Of a stretch of DNA of 64,000 nt, positions 1 to 10,896 are shown one piece after another (the stretch's first letter is position 1; each line of letters begins with the position of its first letter). Source of the stretch: Elmis aenea (lineage: Eukaryota > Arthropoda > Insecta > Coleoptera > Elmidae); the NCBI GenBank assembly GCA_947652605.1, contig OX393579.1:44708970-44772969 (forward strand), read 5' to 3'. The notes beneath the pieces were generated by a model, which saw only the letters and a program-made list of their open reading frames with translations, ran no database searches and was not told the origin of the DNA. The translations under genes and the position numbers were made by a program.

Positions 1-185
1 CACAGGTTTAGAGCAATTATTACATGATAATAAAAACAAATAAAACACATTTTAACAAAGCACTCTTTTATTTTTCGACTGGCTGTACATTTTTTGGTGG
101 TTGGTTCTTAAGACCGACTGAACCAAGATTTTGGTCCTTGTTCTTATCAATTTTTATTGTAGTTGTAACCTTGTCATTCTTTTGT
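1..185 (-). repeat. LTR-like dispersed repeat, copy A (cut by window edge)
   Basis: This stretch matches two other places in the window, 35011-35491 and 40139-40585, all in the same orientation. Shared landmarks are the AATTATTACA-type start, an AAATAAAACA run and the segment GGTGGTTGGTTCTTAA. Similarity stops near 185, where a TACAGGG transposon end begins. In the longer copies the other end reads TGTGACGCCCC on the minus strand, a common LTR start. I infer an eroded LTR fragment; the family is not identified. Confidence 0.5.
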
Positions 186-250
186 ACAGGGTTCTCGTTT
201 TTCGAGGGCCACTATGGGGATCTCGTAAACGGTAAGAGTTACGACTTCGG
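186..250. mobile_element. End fragment of a TACAGGG-type palindromic element
   Basis: TACAGGG is followed by GGCCACTATGGGGATCTCGT and AAACGGTAAGAG. The same block, reverse-complemented, forms the right ends of the elements at 5119-5553 and 18909-19454. No matching right terminus is visible downstream, so this is a truncated end. Confidence 0.5.
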
Positions 251-1597
251 TTAAATTAGGGCAAAGTTGTATATTCAGTTGCTTAATAATTCGACGCAAA
301 CAGAACTTATCTAGCTCTTTTAGTTTTTGAGATATAGGGAAAAAAGTAAAAAAGTGGATTTTTGTTTTTCGCCCGTAACTTTTTCATTTGATGTCGAATT
401 TCATTTCTGTAAAAACTTTTTCATAACCACTTTTTGCAAGGAATCAGAATCCCCAATTAAATTTTCCGTGCGACGTTTGGTTTTTTTAAAATCATCATCA
501 GGTAAATTTTTTCTTATGGACGCTATTTCTGATTTTAACGCCAATTTGTAGAGCATTTTTTCCTGAATTCGACAATGTATAACACTTAGAATTGTATTGG
601 AATTGTACACTTAAATATGTTTAATATTTAGAAAAACAAAAGAACTGCAAGAGCATGTTTAACACCAGCTAGGTCATCGGTTCCCAAACTTATTTTGTCG
701 CGGAGCTCCTACACAATTTTTCAAAAACTACGGAGCCCTAACCTTAGTTATATTTTACGAACCCCTGTTCCAATTTTGATGAGAAACTAAATTAAATAAA
801 ATAATTTTATTGGTGCATATTTATTTTTTGATAAAAATTGGTCTTTTATTTTGGATGTGTGATTTAAATGCTGTAAAAATAAGTAAAGCAACACCAATCA
901 ACACGCTGAATCCCAGAATTTTTCTGTGAAATTTGGGAAACGCTGAATTTGGTTTTATTTTTATCTTTAGGCTATGTCCCTGAATCGAATTCATATATTT
1001 CAAATTCGTTTTTAACATTTCTTTTAAAATTTAAGTCAATCTTAGTTATTTTTTTTTTGTTACTTCTTTAACCGAAACATTTGACCCGATAAAGCGATTT
1101 TAACCGATACACATTCAATATCATGTAGCTTAAAAGTAAGCTAGAAAAGTTTTTCTCACGCAGATTTTAGTAATGATGTTTTTGTAATTAATACATAAAG
1201 CAAAGGCCGAAGCACACACATTTTTTATGAGTGTATGTACGCTTATCGCTAATGTGGCATCTGTTAATAACGAACATGAATAACGAACGACATTCATAAA
1301 GTAGGGTGAAATTGGTTTGTGCGAGTGTTTTACCATAATGTAATATTTCTCTTAACAATAAGCCAGCAAATTTTATTCAAGAACTTTTTAATAAACGTGC
1401 CTTTTAAATTCTGCAGACAATAGCGTTTTTGTTATTAAATTTCCGTTCTACGTTTTGCGTTTGTTATGTACGATTTTTTCACATTCTTTAAACCTGCATG
1501 AAAAACGCCTCATAAAGTTTGCTTTCAATTTGCTCTCCAATAAAGCGTATTCTGCTATGCGTTTCATTTAGTATTAACTATAATCGTCTTCTAGATA
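251..1597. other. AT-rich DNA, no gene recognised
   Basis: Only short frames in T-rich sequence are present. Around 677-765 there is a possible old hAT-type MITE end: GGTTCCCAAACTT is followed by GCGGAGC and CGGAGCCC. The matching right end is not convincing. Nothing else is recognised. Confidence 0.4.
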
Positions 1598-1599
1598 TA

Positions 1600-2525
1600 C
1601 AGGGTGTCCCAGATAACATTTTCAGCATGGGGATCTCGCTTATTATTAGAGATACATGTTTGCTTAAATTAGATGAATTATTCCCAAGTATGAGAGGAGC
1701 TACAATTAATTTTGAAAACTAAAAAATTCCTCATACTACAGAAGTTATAGCGAAAACTATGATAATGTTGAAATTGTTTTTTCTATTGTAACTTTTTTGT
1801 TTTATTCATTAGATCAATTTTATTAGCCCTTTCTTAAGGTACTTTTTAATGTAGAATGTAACTGTTATTTTTGATTTTTTTTAATCACTTACCATTTTCG
1901 AGATATTACCCCTAACTTAATTTTTTGTTATGGGCCGCAAAGTTGGCTATGGAACATTTTTTTCCTCTTTTTAATGAGATATTACGTGCTATTCTATTTT
2001 TATAAATAAGTCACAAAATCAAGAAAAATCGTATGTTACAAATCACTTATCAAGCTATCTATGAAAAAAGAAACAAAAAAATAATTAAATGTCAAATTTG
2101 AGGGTTTAGGGACGCTTTGACATCTGAGGTCCGGGAGGAGGGGGCGGTGAACAAGGAAAGGGTAGAGGGTAGGTGGAAGTACTGTCACAGCATTTGCCTA
2201 TAGTAGGTAGGGGAAACCACCTGAAACCCCTACGATGACAGACGGCCGCGGGATTCGAACCCACGACCTCCCGATTTTACTCGCAAGGTTGCATACTCGA
2301 TAGTTTTTGTAGCAAATTTGTTATGAAATTACCTACTATAGGCACATTTACAAGTAACAACTAATGAAAAATTTGACAGGTAAGATGCTACATTCTTTGC
2401 CATAGAAACTGTGTAAAAACAGATAATTATAATTCTCTATTGATTTGTTTTGTATTTTTGGTTGGTTTCTCGAAATAAACATATTCTTTTAAATTCATTT
2501 CCAAATTGTTATCTGGGGCACCCTG
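1600..2525. mobile_element. TA-flanked element with terminal inverted repeats
   Basis: The left end CAGGGTGTCCCAGATAAC is mirrored by GTTATCTGGGGCACCCTG at the right, both flanked by TA (1598-1599 and 2526-2527). TA target duplication with CAG termini suggests a non-autonomous Tc1/mariner-group element. It has no transposase frame. A tRNA-derived SINE lies inside at about 2105-2310. A second orphan end, TACAGGGCGTCC, follows directly at 2527. Confidence 0.7.
2105..2310 (-). mobile_element. tRNA-derived SINE-like sequence
   Basis: On the minus strand GGTTCGAATCC, a canonical RNA polymerase III B box, follows CTTGCGAG, AAATCGGGAGGTCGTGG, an anticodon/T-arm-like stretch. The GC-rich tail below it includes GGGGTTTCAGGTGGTTTCCC. 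The 5' half, with the A box, is weak and no acceptor stem closes, so this is not a functional tRNA gene. A tRNA-headed SINE is the best reading. Ends are approximate. Confidence 0.6.
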
Positions 2526-2527
2526 TA

Positions 2528-3613
2528 TACAGGGCGTCCATCTAGTGCGTATTACCCTTTTATCTCACTTATCACACTAAATGATATGATTCATGATTTT
2601 ACGACAACTCTCGACTTTTTGAGTAGTGATTAGACTTTGAAGCGAGACAACGAAAAAATATATAACTAAAACATTAAGCCATTAAAGGTTTAATTGTCAT
2701 CCTCTTCACAAAACCCTCATCTAATGATGAAGATGCTGCACAACATTAATTTATTCAGTTTTGTGTAAATTTAAATATGACATCACTTCACTGTCATATC
2801 GTTTCGATGGGCGTTCGATCTAACGTAATGCGATTTCATGAGTGACCGCTTGTAATACATGGTTTGGAGTAATAATTCAGCTCTATCATGTTTGTGAATG
2901 TAAAATCAGTAGGCATTTGGGCGGATTGGAGATCTTGGGGCAATAAAATATGAGTCCATTTATACCTTAAGATAAAAATCTACACGTTATCTATTAATAT
3001 TTAAAACAACTTCTCTAGCGTTGGAACTGCTTCGTAAGATATTAATTAGTAGTGACTGACGAAGAAGAAGCTGCTAATCTTTCTTTATGCAAAGACAGGC
3101 AATATGAATAAGCAGTAGCATAAAAAGTTAATAAGAGATAAAAATAGCTCCAATGTTTCCATATCACCCTAACTTTTAACTTCCCCTACAATGGGCATTC
3201 AGCTCATCATTCTACTGCTGAAATATATATTGCTCCTGAACTGCTACTGAAATGAACTGAAATATGTACTGCCAACGTTTAAGGTAACTGCGAACGGCCA
3301 CCTTTATGGCGTTTTACCGTCGTCTTTCAGCAAAATGGAACTTCATGCTATTACGACACTATTGTTCGGACGTACCTAAATGAACCTTTTCCAATTCGCT
3401 GGATTGGCCGTTTAAGAGTAACCTGATCACTGAATTTAACACATTGTATTTGTCACTTGGGATGTGATTTCGAATTAGAAGCGAGTGCGGCTAGATTGTA
3501 TCGGACAAGCAGTTGGAAACATAATTCTGGATGGAGGTGAAGGAAACATTTGAGTTTCGCATCCAATATTGCTTGCAGTTTTGATCTGAAATTGTTCTAA
3601 TCAACAAAATAGA
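2528..3613. other. Unique-looking DNA, no gene recognised
   Basis: Apart from the orphan TACAGGGCGTCC end at the left edge, I see no coding frame, repeat or terminal inverted repeat here. Confidence 0.4.
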
Positions 3614-3898
3614 CAGGGTTGGCCTGATTTAAATCAATTGATTTAAATCAGCTGATTTTTAAAAATTAAAATCATGATATAAACCAAACTTTTTTTTACG
3701 ATTCAACGTCACTCGTAACATATAAATTAAATGCACGTTTTACTTCCACCCGCTGAACCAACCGCCGGAAATATTGCCTATTGGCTTCTCATAGGTCAGG
3801 AAGAAATAAAGTCTCTATGGGAATGTTAGAGACGCATTCCGGTAGATTTACTTTGTAAATGTTGTTAATAATAATTAATTTTAGAGTCAAAAGATTTA

Positions 3899-4528
3899 CA
3901 GCCTCATTCAAAAGCTCTGCAACAATCGGAAAAGTTTTTTTATTACCGATTTTTCAGAAAATTTTATTCCTGATAAAAGCTGATGCATGATTTTAAAATT
4001 AGATGGAAAACAAAATCATATGACTCTAGATTTCAAGTATTTTAAAAATATTCGTAAAAGTAAAATGCCCTTATTTTAAAACATACAAAAAAATTGATTA
4101 GAAAAGAAAAGTGTCAACATTCAAAAAGTTTGCAACTAATAGATAAGTTTTTTATTATCGATTAATCGGAAAATTTTATTTTTGAGAAAAGTTGGTACAT
4201 GGTCTAAAACTTATTTTAAGTTTAAAAACGCTCGATAAAAGTTCATACAACACTAGCTTTTAGCGATTTTAGAACAATTCGCAAGATTAAAGTGCTTCTT
4301 CAATAAGAGTTTAAAAAAATCGAGGGAAAACGATAATTTATTTAATAGGTATTATTTTTAAATTGTAAATGAAATTTTTAAAATAAGGCACTACTCTTTT
4401 CGAATATTCCTAAAATCGTTAAAATCTAGTTTTAAATGAATTTATTTAGCACTTTTTTTTACTTAATAGGAGTATTAGTTTTAGATCATGCACCATTTTT
4501 TCTTAAGAATAAAATTATTTGATAAACC

Positions 4529-4587
<59 letters not shown>

Positions 4588-4913
4588 GTTTTTTCATTTG
4601 TGCAGACTTTTTGATGTTAAAATTGCCATAAAAATAAAAATTGAAATCTTAACGACAAATTTCACCTTTGGTCGTATCTTTGAAATCTGAACAATCTTTT
4701 TCTATGCAGTATTTTTTTTTGTAACTCTTAATATAAGGCTCTTGGAATATTTCTGAAATCACTAAAATCTAGTATCGTATGAATTTTTATGAAATTTTTT
4801 CCATCTCAAAATTAATTTTAAGTCATCCACCAACTTTTATCAAGAACAAAAGTTTCTGAGAAATTTTTAATAAAAAAACTTGTTCATTTATTGATACTTT
4901 TTGAATGGCGCTG
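3899..4913. mobile_element. Copy 1 of the CAGCGTCATTC element
   Basis: The left end CAGCCTCATTCAAAAGCTCT and the right end TTTTTGAATGGCGCTG are inverted copies, flanked by TA (3897-3898, 4914-4915). Three further copies lie at 27931-28538, 44851-45703 and 62005-62727. The interior holds degenerate direct and inverted copies of a block containing AAAAGTTGGTGCATGGTCTA. No coding frame. Probably a Tc1/mariner-group MITE. Confidence 0.75.
4529..4587. repeat. Microsatellite, TAATGA repeat
   Basis: Runs of TAAT/GATAAT hexamers with TAATAA edges lie inside the element at 3899-4913. The other copies of that element lack this run. Confidence 0.9.
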
Positions 4914-5118
4914 TATGGAAGATATAATGTAGGGTGAATAATGAATAAATTAGTTGTAGCAAGTTTCTTCAAAAAAATTAAAAATTCGTGATTAAAAAAA
5001 CATTTTAATCAATGATTTTTTTAATAAAAATCAAATTTTGTCCAACCCTGAAAATTGATCAAGTTAATACATTTTTGCATTATCAAAGTGATTAATTTTT
5101 AAGACAATATAAATAATA

Positions 5119-5553
5119 GGGTGGTCCTTGTTAATCATGTTTTGAAGTGTTTATGGGTCAGCCCTCAACTTTGTTCAAAGTAAAAAAAAAGCTGTGCCTG
5201 TAAAATTTTAGGTAATTTGAGCAATGGCTTAAGTTCGCTAAAATGGTTTGAAATGAGCATTATTACATAATATGTGGGGTGTTGAAACAAATGAATGTTT
5301 TCATTTTACAGTGCACAAAAAAATCTAAAACTTTTCCCGAAAAATATTTCTGTGCCAATAACCGAGTTATGAACGATTATAAAAGCCCATTTTGGTTGTT
5401 GTTTATTATCTAGCGTGCGATGAAACTTTTTAAAACATTAAAGCATCACTAAATAGATCCGAGAAAGGGGAACAATTTTTCTAATTGAAACTTTTTTGTA
5501 GCTCTTACCGTTTACGAGAACCCAATAGTGGCCCTTCTACGTGGATCACCCTG
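5119..5553. mobile_element. Decayed TACAGGGTGG-type element
   Basis: The left end TAGGGTGGTCC has lost the usual CA. The right end is GTGGATCACCCTG followed by TA. The right 80 bases match the reverse complement of 186-250 and the right arm of 18909-19454. Confidence 0.5.
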
Positions 5554-5828
5554 TATATAATTATTAAGTCATTATAAATAGATTTATTGCCTTAGAATGC
5601 AAAAATTAGATGTCTCCCTATCATTTGGTCTAAGTGGTACGATTTTGGCAACTTTCCCCTACTTTAGGGTTTTCTTTAATGTACCTACTTTATTTATTTT
5701 TTTAATTTTGAGAATTTAAGTTACAACGAATCAAATCCGAAAAACTTAAAAATTAGTGAAAACAGATTAACTATTAATTACTTTTCGTCGGGCTATTGCG
5801 CAATTAAAGTTTTTAAACGGTCGTTATA

Positions 5829-6618
5829 CAGGGTGTCCCAATTATACACCGCCAAAAAGTAGGTGCATATTCCTGAGTGAAAATGATGACCATTTGTCAA
5901 ATATTTTGTTATCCGAAAATGCTTCCTTTCAAAGTTAGAGACCTCCAAAGTTGCAAGAAAAAAAAATCAAAAAATCGATTACGTCCTAGCCGTTCAAGCT
6001 AGAGCTATCAAACTTGGCCGAAATGTTTAGGTGTTTCACATTGACTTTGTGGGATAATTGAAAAGAAAACACGTAATTGGAAGTATGATTTATAGTCAGG
6101 TCATCCGCTTAAGGTTTAAGTCAAGCATGACATTAGCCAACTAAGTTTAGTAAAAAAAAATATTTGAGGTGTATAAACAGAGTTTTTCGATGAATCTTTA
6201 TCGCTAATTTTCTCGAAAACGGCTACGTTTACAGCAAAAAACAAAGAGGGACGATTTTTTTTCTCCTAAGTCGTACTTTCTTATGGACGAATGACATTTT
6301 CAATTTTATTCCAGAGAAAAAAATTCTGAAGATGGTAAGCGAATGACCTGACTATAAATCATACTTCCAATTACGTGTTTTCCTTCTAATTATTCCACAA
6401 AGTCAATGGGAAACATCTAAACATTTCGGCCAAGTTTGATAGTTCTAGCTTAAACGGCTAGGACGTAATCGAATTTTTGTTTTTTTTTTCTTGCAACTTT
6501 TGAGGTCTCTAACTTTGAAAGGAAGCATTTTCGGATATCAAAATATTTGACAAATGGTCATCATTTTCACTCAGGAATATGCACCTACTGTTTGGCGGTG
6601 TATAATTGGGACACCCTG
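5829..6618. mobile_element. Foldback element with arms of about 285 bp
   Basis: The arms 5829-6110 and about 6340-6618 are long, near-perfect inverted repeats starting CAGGGTGTCCCAATTATA, with only scattered mismatches. TA flanks both ends (5827-5828, 6619-6620). The 230-base spacer has no coding frame. The whole could fold into one hairpin. High arm identity suggests fairly recent activity or gene conversion. Confidence 0.85.
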
Positions 6619-6620
6619 TA

Positions 6621-7435
6621 TTGAAAATTTTATCGTCATGGTCCATATTTTTAAGATAAAATACATTTTCTACGAAAGTTCATATTAATACACTTTCATA
6701 AATAAAGTGAAACAATGGACGTGTAGCGTCCACACTGCACAGTAATGTGAAGTTCGTTGTTTCTCTAATATTACGGTTTTTGTGCATTAATACGCCTTGG
6801 CGCTTTCACGTTGACAATTTTTTGTTGGTTTTTGCTTCGTAATCCCCAAGTGCATAATCCTGAAAAGCGTTGCTGGAGACTTTTCTTCCCTTTCTTTAAA
6901 TATTTTATTTAACTTTTGTTCTAAGTATTCAATGCTTCGCTGTTATTTTTGTCCGCTTATTGTAAATGCTTGGGGAGTTTTGAGTTTTGTTGAAGTTTCC
7001 GTGCTCGTGAAATTCGGAATTGGTTGCATGATGTGACCTTTTCTTACATCGTTTATTAAACTTAAGTTCGAGCCTTGGAGAAGCTAATTGGACGAGAAAC
7101 ATTGATCCTTTAGAAAAATCATAATTTGACAGTTTGACGTATTAAATACTTAATACACTTGGGTATTTTGTGCGCCAGCGATAGATATGTGCAGGACGTC
7201 CTATTTTCGATGAGTAGTTTTTGCAGATAAATCAACTGTATTCAAACAATTTTTTTATTTTTTTTCGAAGTAAAGTTGAGACTTTTTTTTTGAATTACTA
7301 AATTGGTATAAGATTTATGCATCGCTATGATTTATTATTAAAATCTTCTGGTGCATGTTCTTATGTCTTCAGTCTTCAGTTATACAAATTTAAATACTTT
7401 TGAATTTTTTTCGAGAAATATCTAAGTGAACCAAT
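6621..7435. other. AT-rich DNA, no gene recognised
   Basis: No frame of interest, terminal repeat or match to other window repeats was noticed. Confidence 0.4.
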
Positions 7436-8650
7436 CAGGTCCATGTCCTGGGCCCCCCCACATTTGATATGTAACTTTTTTTTTAAATGTAGAAGGTTGT
7501 GCTAGCCTTGTGTTGGCGTGCTTTGTTAAAATTTTTGATTGTGCTGGTTTCGTTAGACTACAAATTCAATTTTAATTTGGGGGGACTGTAGACATGATAG
7601 CCCCCCCACCACGTAATTTAAACATTTTTATTGCAGATATGTTGTGCTGGCGTGCTTTGTTAAAATTTTTGATTGTGCTGGTTCCGTTAGGCTACAAATT
7701 CAATTTTAATTTAGGGGGGCTGTGGACATGATAGCCCCCCCACAACGTAATTTAAACATTTTTTTTAGTCAGATATGTTGTGCTAGCCTTGTGCTGGCGT
7801 GCTTTGTTAAAATTTTTGATTGTGCTGGTTCCATTACACTACAATTGATTTTAAATTGGAGGGGCTGTAGACATGATAGCCCCCCCACCAAGTAATTGAA
7901 ACAATTTTTTTAGACAGATATGTTGTGCTAGCCTTGTGCTGGCGTGCTTTGTTAAAATTTTTGATTGTGCTGGTTTCGTTAGACTACGATTTTGGTTTAA
8001 AATCTGAGGGGCTCTCTCTAGACATGATTAGATTTACTTTTGTATACATTGAACCATTATTGTTATCTCTGAAAAGGGTGACTTCTAAAAAATTTATTGA
8101 ATAATCTGTTTTTGTCTCACAGGTAAATTAAATTTTTGGATGCTAACTGTTGAATAAGTTTAAAATATTATTGACTTTGGGTTTTGGAACGCCTAAAATT
8201 AAATCGTCTACATATTTCTTTAAAAAAGGTATGTTATCAGATATTTTTGGCATTATTGTTTTTAATAAATCATTTAATATTATTTATGCAATAAGGCAAT
8301 AAGGCTAGCACATCATATCTGTCTAAAAAAAATGTTTAAATTACGTGGTGGGGGGGCTATCATGTCCATAGCCCCCCAAATTTAAATTGAATTTGTAGTC
8401 TAACGAAACCAGCACAATCAAAAATTTTAACAAAGCACGCCAGCACAACATATCTGCAAAAAAAAGTTTAAATTACGTGGTGGGGGGGCTATCATGTCTA
8501 CAGCCCCCCCAAATTAAAATTGAATTTGTAGTCTAACGAAACTAGCACAATCAAAAATTTTAACAAAGCACGCAAACACAAGGCTAGCACAACCTTCTAC
8601 ATAAAAAAAAGTTACATATCAAATGTGGGGGGGCCCAGGACATGGACCTG
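7436..8650. mobile_element. Palindromic element with inverted tandem arrays
   Basis: The ends are CAGGTCCATGTCCTGGGCCC and its complement. Each arm is a tandem array: four units of about 134-147 bp on the left (GGCGTGCTTTG starts at 7515, 7649, 7796 and 7941) and two units plus a partial one, inverted, on the right. Units contain GTGCTAGCCTTGTGCTGGCG and runs of G/C next to GACATGATAGCC. The flanks AACCAATC and AACCTATC match at 7 of 8, hinting at an hAT-like duplication. A Penelope-type RT remnant sits between the arms. Confidence 0.75.
8035..8282 (-). pseudogene. Penelope-like element RT fragment
   Basis: On the minus strand one frame reads PFLKKYVDDLILGVP near 8185-8230, followed after about 20 residues by LFNS, a stop and HPKI, and then NFLEVTLFRDNNN. 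The YVDD catalytic box in a K-K-Y context, followed by a helix, the F-N-S-x-H-P motif and then F-L-x-V-T-L, is the signature of Penelope-like element RT palm and thumb. About 80 codons remain, with at least two in-frame stops. The N-terminal RT and GIY-YIG endonuclease parts are absent. It lies exactly between inverted tandem arrays, so it was either captured by that element or the arrays are the Penelope element's own repeated flanks. Non-functional. Confidence 0.8.
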
Positions 8651-8795
8651 AACCTATCAATATGGTATCAATGAGTCTTAAAAAATAACTTTTATAATCA
8701 AATGGACAGTTTTTGGGTTTGAAATCCGAATGAAGTCGTTTATTATTACCAACATTTATTTATGCACATTTGTTAATATTCTTATGATGTTCGAC

Positions 8796-9062
8796 TTACT
8801 GTACAGCCTGCATGCATAATGAATGGTAAGAGGGTCTTTACGGTAAGCAAAAAGCACAGTTTTGTAGAATTTATCAAAGTAGGTTCGCGTCAAACCCAAC
8901 TTGCCAAAAATTCGATAAAATCGTTTGTATTATGTGATCGTAGAAAAAGTATCCTGCATAACACGAGTTGTACATCAATTACGCTCTCGCGGCCACGCGT
9001 CTCCGTGAGCAACTGTTCCACTCATGCGTAATAAGCTTCTTACAACTCTTGTTATGTAATAT
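8796..9062 (+). repeat. Dispersed repeat, copy 1 (inverse of 50824-51192)
   Basis: It starts TTACTGTACAGCCTGCATGC and ends in AACTCTTGTTATGTAATA. The reverse complement recurs at 50824-51192, including ACTTTTTCTACGATCACAT and TTTTTGCTTACCGT. The family is unknown. The open frame at 8819-9031 lies wholly inside the repeat and shows no recognisable domain. Confidence 0.6.
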
Positions 9063-9065
9063 ACT

Positions 9066-9436
9066 ATATGCGTCCTTCCAAAAAATCAGTTTTCGGATCA
9101 ATTTTTAGGCTGGAAAATACATCTTTACTGGCCTAGGCCGGAAAGTAGCTCGTTGTCGTGGTGATAAGTTGTTTTGTTGATTTGCGCTGTCAAACAAACG
9201 TCGTTAACAACCAACCGAGTTTTCACCTGTAGTTTGTTAAGTTATTGTTTAATTATGAATGGTGACAATAGTGATTTTGGTGTCAGTGGCGGACGTAGAA
9301 AAAATATTGTACGTAACATACTCGTAAAGTGTTTTTACTGGACTCGTATGCTTTCAGGACTTGCCCAAGGCTCGTCCTAAAACTGCCTTCTCGTCCAGTA
9401 ACGTAATTTTTTCCGGTCTTGTTACGTAAATAATCC
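9066..9436. mobile_element. MITE of the ATATGC...TACGTAAATAACT family
   Basis: The head ATATGCGTCCTTCC and tail GGTCTTGTTACGTAAATAAT bracket a core shared with 20067-20752, including GGCCTAGGCCGGAAAGTAGC and GGACTCGTATGCTTTCAGGA. The core ends in a hairpin around GGACT...CGTCC. No protein is recognised. This copy lacks the insertion found in the 20 kb copy and so serves as its empty site. Confidence 0.65.
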
Positions 9437-10543
9437 AGCGCATACTGCGAGCGCGAAGCGCGAGTAGTTCGGTGGTCAAGTTGGGACGGGCTCAAACTCC
9501 AGAATGCTCATTTTCCAGAATCTCGCACACGCAACGGATATATCGCTTCGGTTATCTCCGACTATATATTCGGTTCAAATCGTAACGTTCAGTTTTAGTT
9601 TTAAAATTTCAAATGAAATAGCTAGCTACTTAGAGTGAGATGATTAAATGCCGACGGGTAGCAGTAGATTTAGTTCATTTCGTTAATCTGTCAAGAAAAT
9701 TGTAGGTTATGTTAATTGTTTATTATTTGAATTACAAAAGCAGAATCCAGATATAAGTATAAGGAAATGTTTATAAAAGAAAACCGTTACAGAAAATACT
9801 GTAATAATTTATCAGAAACTATTCATACAATACTGAATGTATGTACTGATATGGTATATTTTTTCAAATATTTTTAAATTAGTGAAAATGTTGACAATGA
9901 TTTAAAGTTGCAACTAAAAGATGGTGTAGAAATGGAACATATTTCAGTACTTAAAATGTTTTAGTAGCGTGCAACCAGCTGACGAAGCAATATCAAGAAA
10001 CAAAAGCAACAAATTAAAGTTTTACACTTGTAATTTATATACACAATATTATGTTACCTATATCTTTTAAACAACTTATTATACACAATTATTGTAACCT
10101 TATAAAGTTTGTTATCATAAAACATTTATGTTACTAGCAGCTACAAAATTTAGTGTTTTTATAGACAATTGCTTGAATTATTTTAAGCAGTTCATTTAGT
10201 ATTTTAAAGATTTAAATTTTTTTTAAATAAACCTATTTCTACAATACTAATGTTTTTGTCATTAATAAAAGCTTACTCTAGAAACAGTGACTGATTTAAA
10301 AGAACAGGTAGCTGGCCATAGTAAAAAAATTCCATGTGTCTAGGTATTACAATTACAAATACATGAATTAATATAACGGCAAAGCATAAACATAGGATAT
10401 AATAATTTTTCTTTTCCTATTTGACAATAAATACTGACGGCTAGCAAAGGCCAATTAAACACATTTGTTAGGAAATGTCTGGGTTATGTTATGTTAACCG
10501 TTTAATATGAGTATTATAAAACAAGAATGCAGAATCGAGATAC
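9437..10543. other. AT-rich DNA, no gene recognised
   Basis: The first 50 bases (AGCGCATACTGCGAGCGCGA) are GC-rich and share ATCCAGCGCATACTG with 15370-15385. The rest is AT-rich with no frame or repeat that I recognise. Confidence 0.4.
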
Positions 10544-10553
10544 AACTAAGCTT

Positions 10554-10733
10554 GGGGTTACCAGATGGTACGATATAAAAAAGAGTACCTACAATTGACA
10601 TCTCTCCTTCCTACCAAAAAAAAAAAAAACGTACCGTATTTGCACAATTAAAAAGAGTATAAAAGAGGACAATAGAAAGAAAGTAAAAAGTACAAAAGTG
10701 GCATACCTCAAAAAGAGTACGTCTGGTAACCCT
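10554..10733. mobile_element. Short MITE with GGGTTACCAGA ends
   Basis: The ends are GGGGTTACCAGA and TCTGGTAACCCT. The element is flanked by a perfect 10-base direct repeat AACTAAGCTT (10544-10553 and 10734-10743). The interior repeats AAAAAGAGTAC. Length is 180 bp. An 8-bp hAT duplication plus two chance matches, or a 9-10 bp Mutator-type duplication, would both fit. Confidence 0.75.
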
Positions 10734-10896
10734 AACTAAGCTTAGAATGATTATTAGAGAAGAAGCTTACAGCAATATATATGATTAACTGTATAACATT
10801 GCAAGTTTGTATCAGTATTATGTATTATATCAAATATTTTTAATTTTAAGAGATAATTTTAACAGTTAACTGAACTTGCAGTTATTAAATGGTATA

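Larger units (their letters stand above)
3614..5050. mobile_element. hAT-like non-autonomous element (CAGGGTTGG ends)
   Basis: The ends are CAGGGTTGG and CCAACCCTG. Flanking 8-mers AAAATAGA and AAAATTGA match at 7 of 8 positions, as expected for an aged hAT target duplication. Subterminal DNA repeats TGATTTAAATCA. The middle, 3899-4913, is occupied by a separate TA-flanked element. No transposase frame is present. Confidence 0.65.

Noticed and set aside
2240..2310. A possible tRNA gene on the minus strand
   Set aside because: The B box and T arm are good, but no acceptor stem closes and the A-box region is poor. A SINE is the better call.
4529..4587. Short direct repeats considered as a CRISPR-like array
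   Set aside because: A simple hexamer microsatellite without spacers, in a eukaryotic genome.
7515..8000. Tandem 145-bp units considered as satellite DNA or a hammerhead-ribozyme array
   Set aside because: Only four units, tied to a palindromic element, and I could not find the conserved hammerhead core on either strand by eye.
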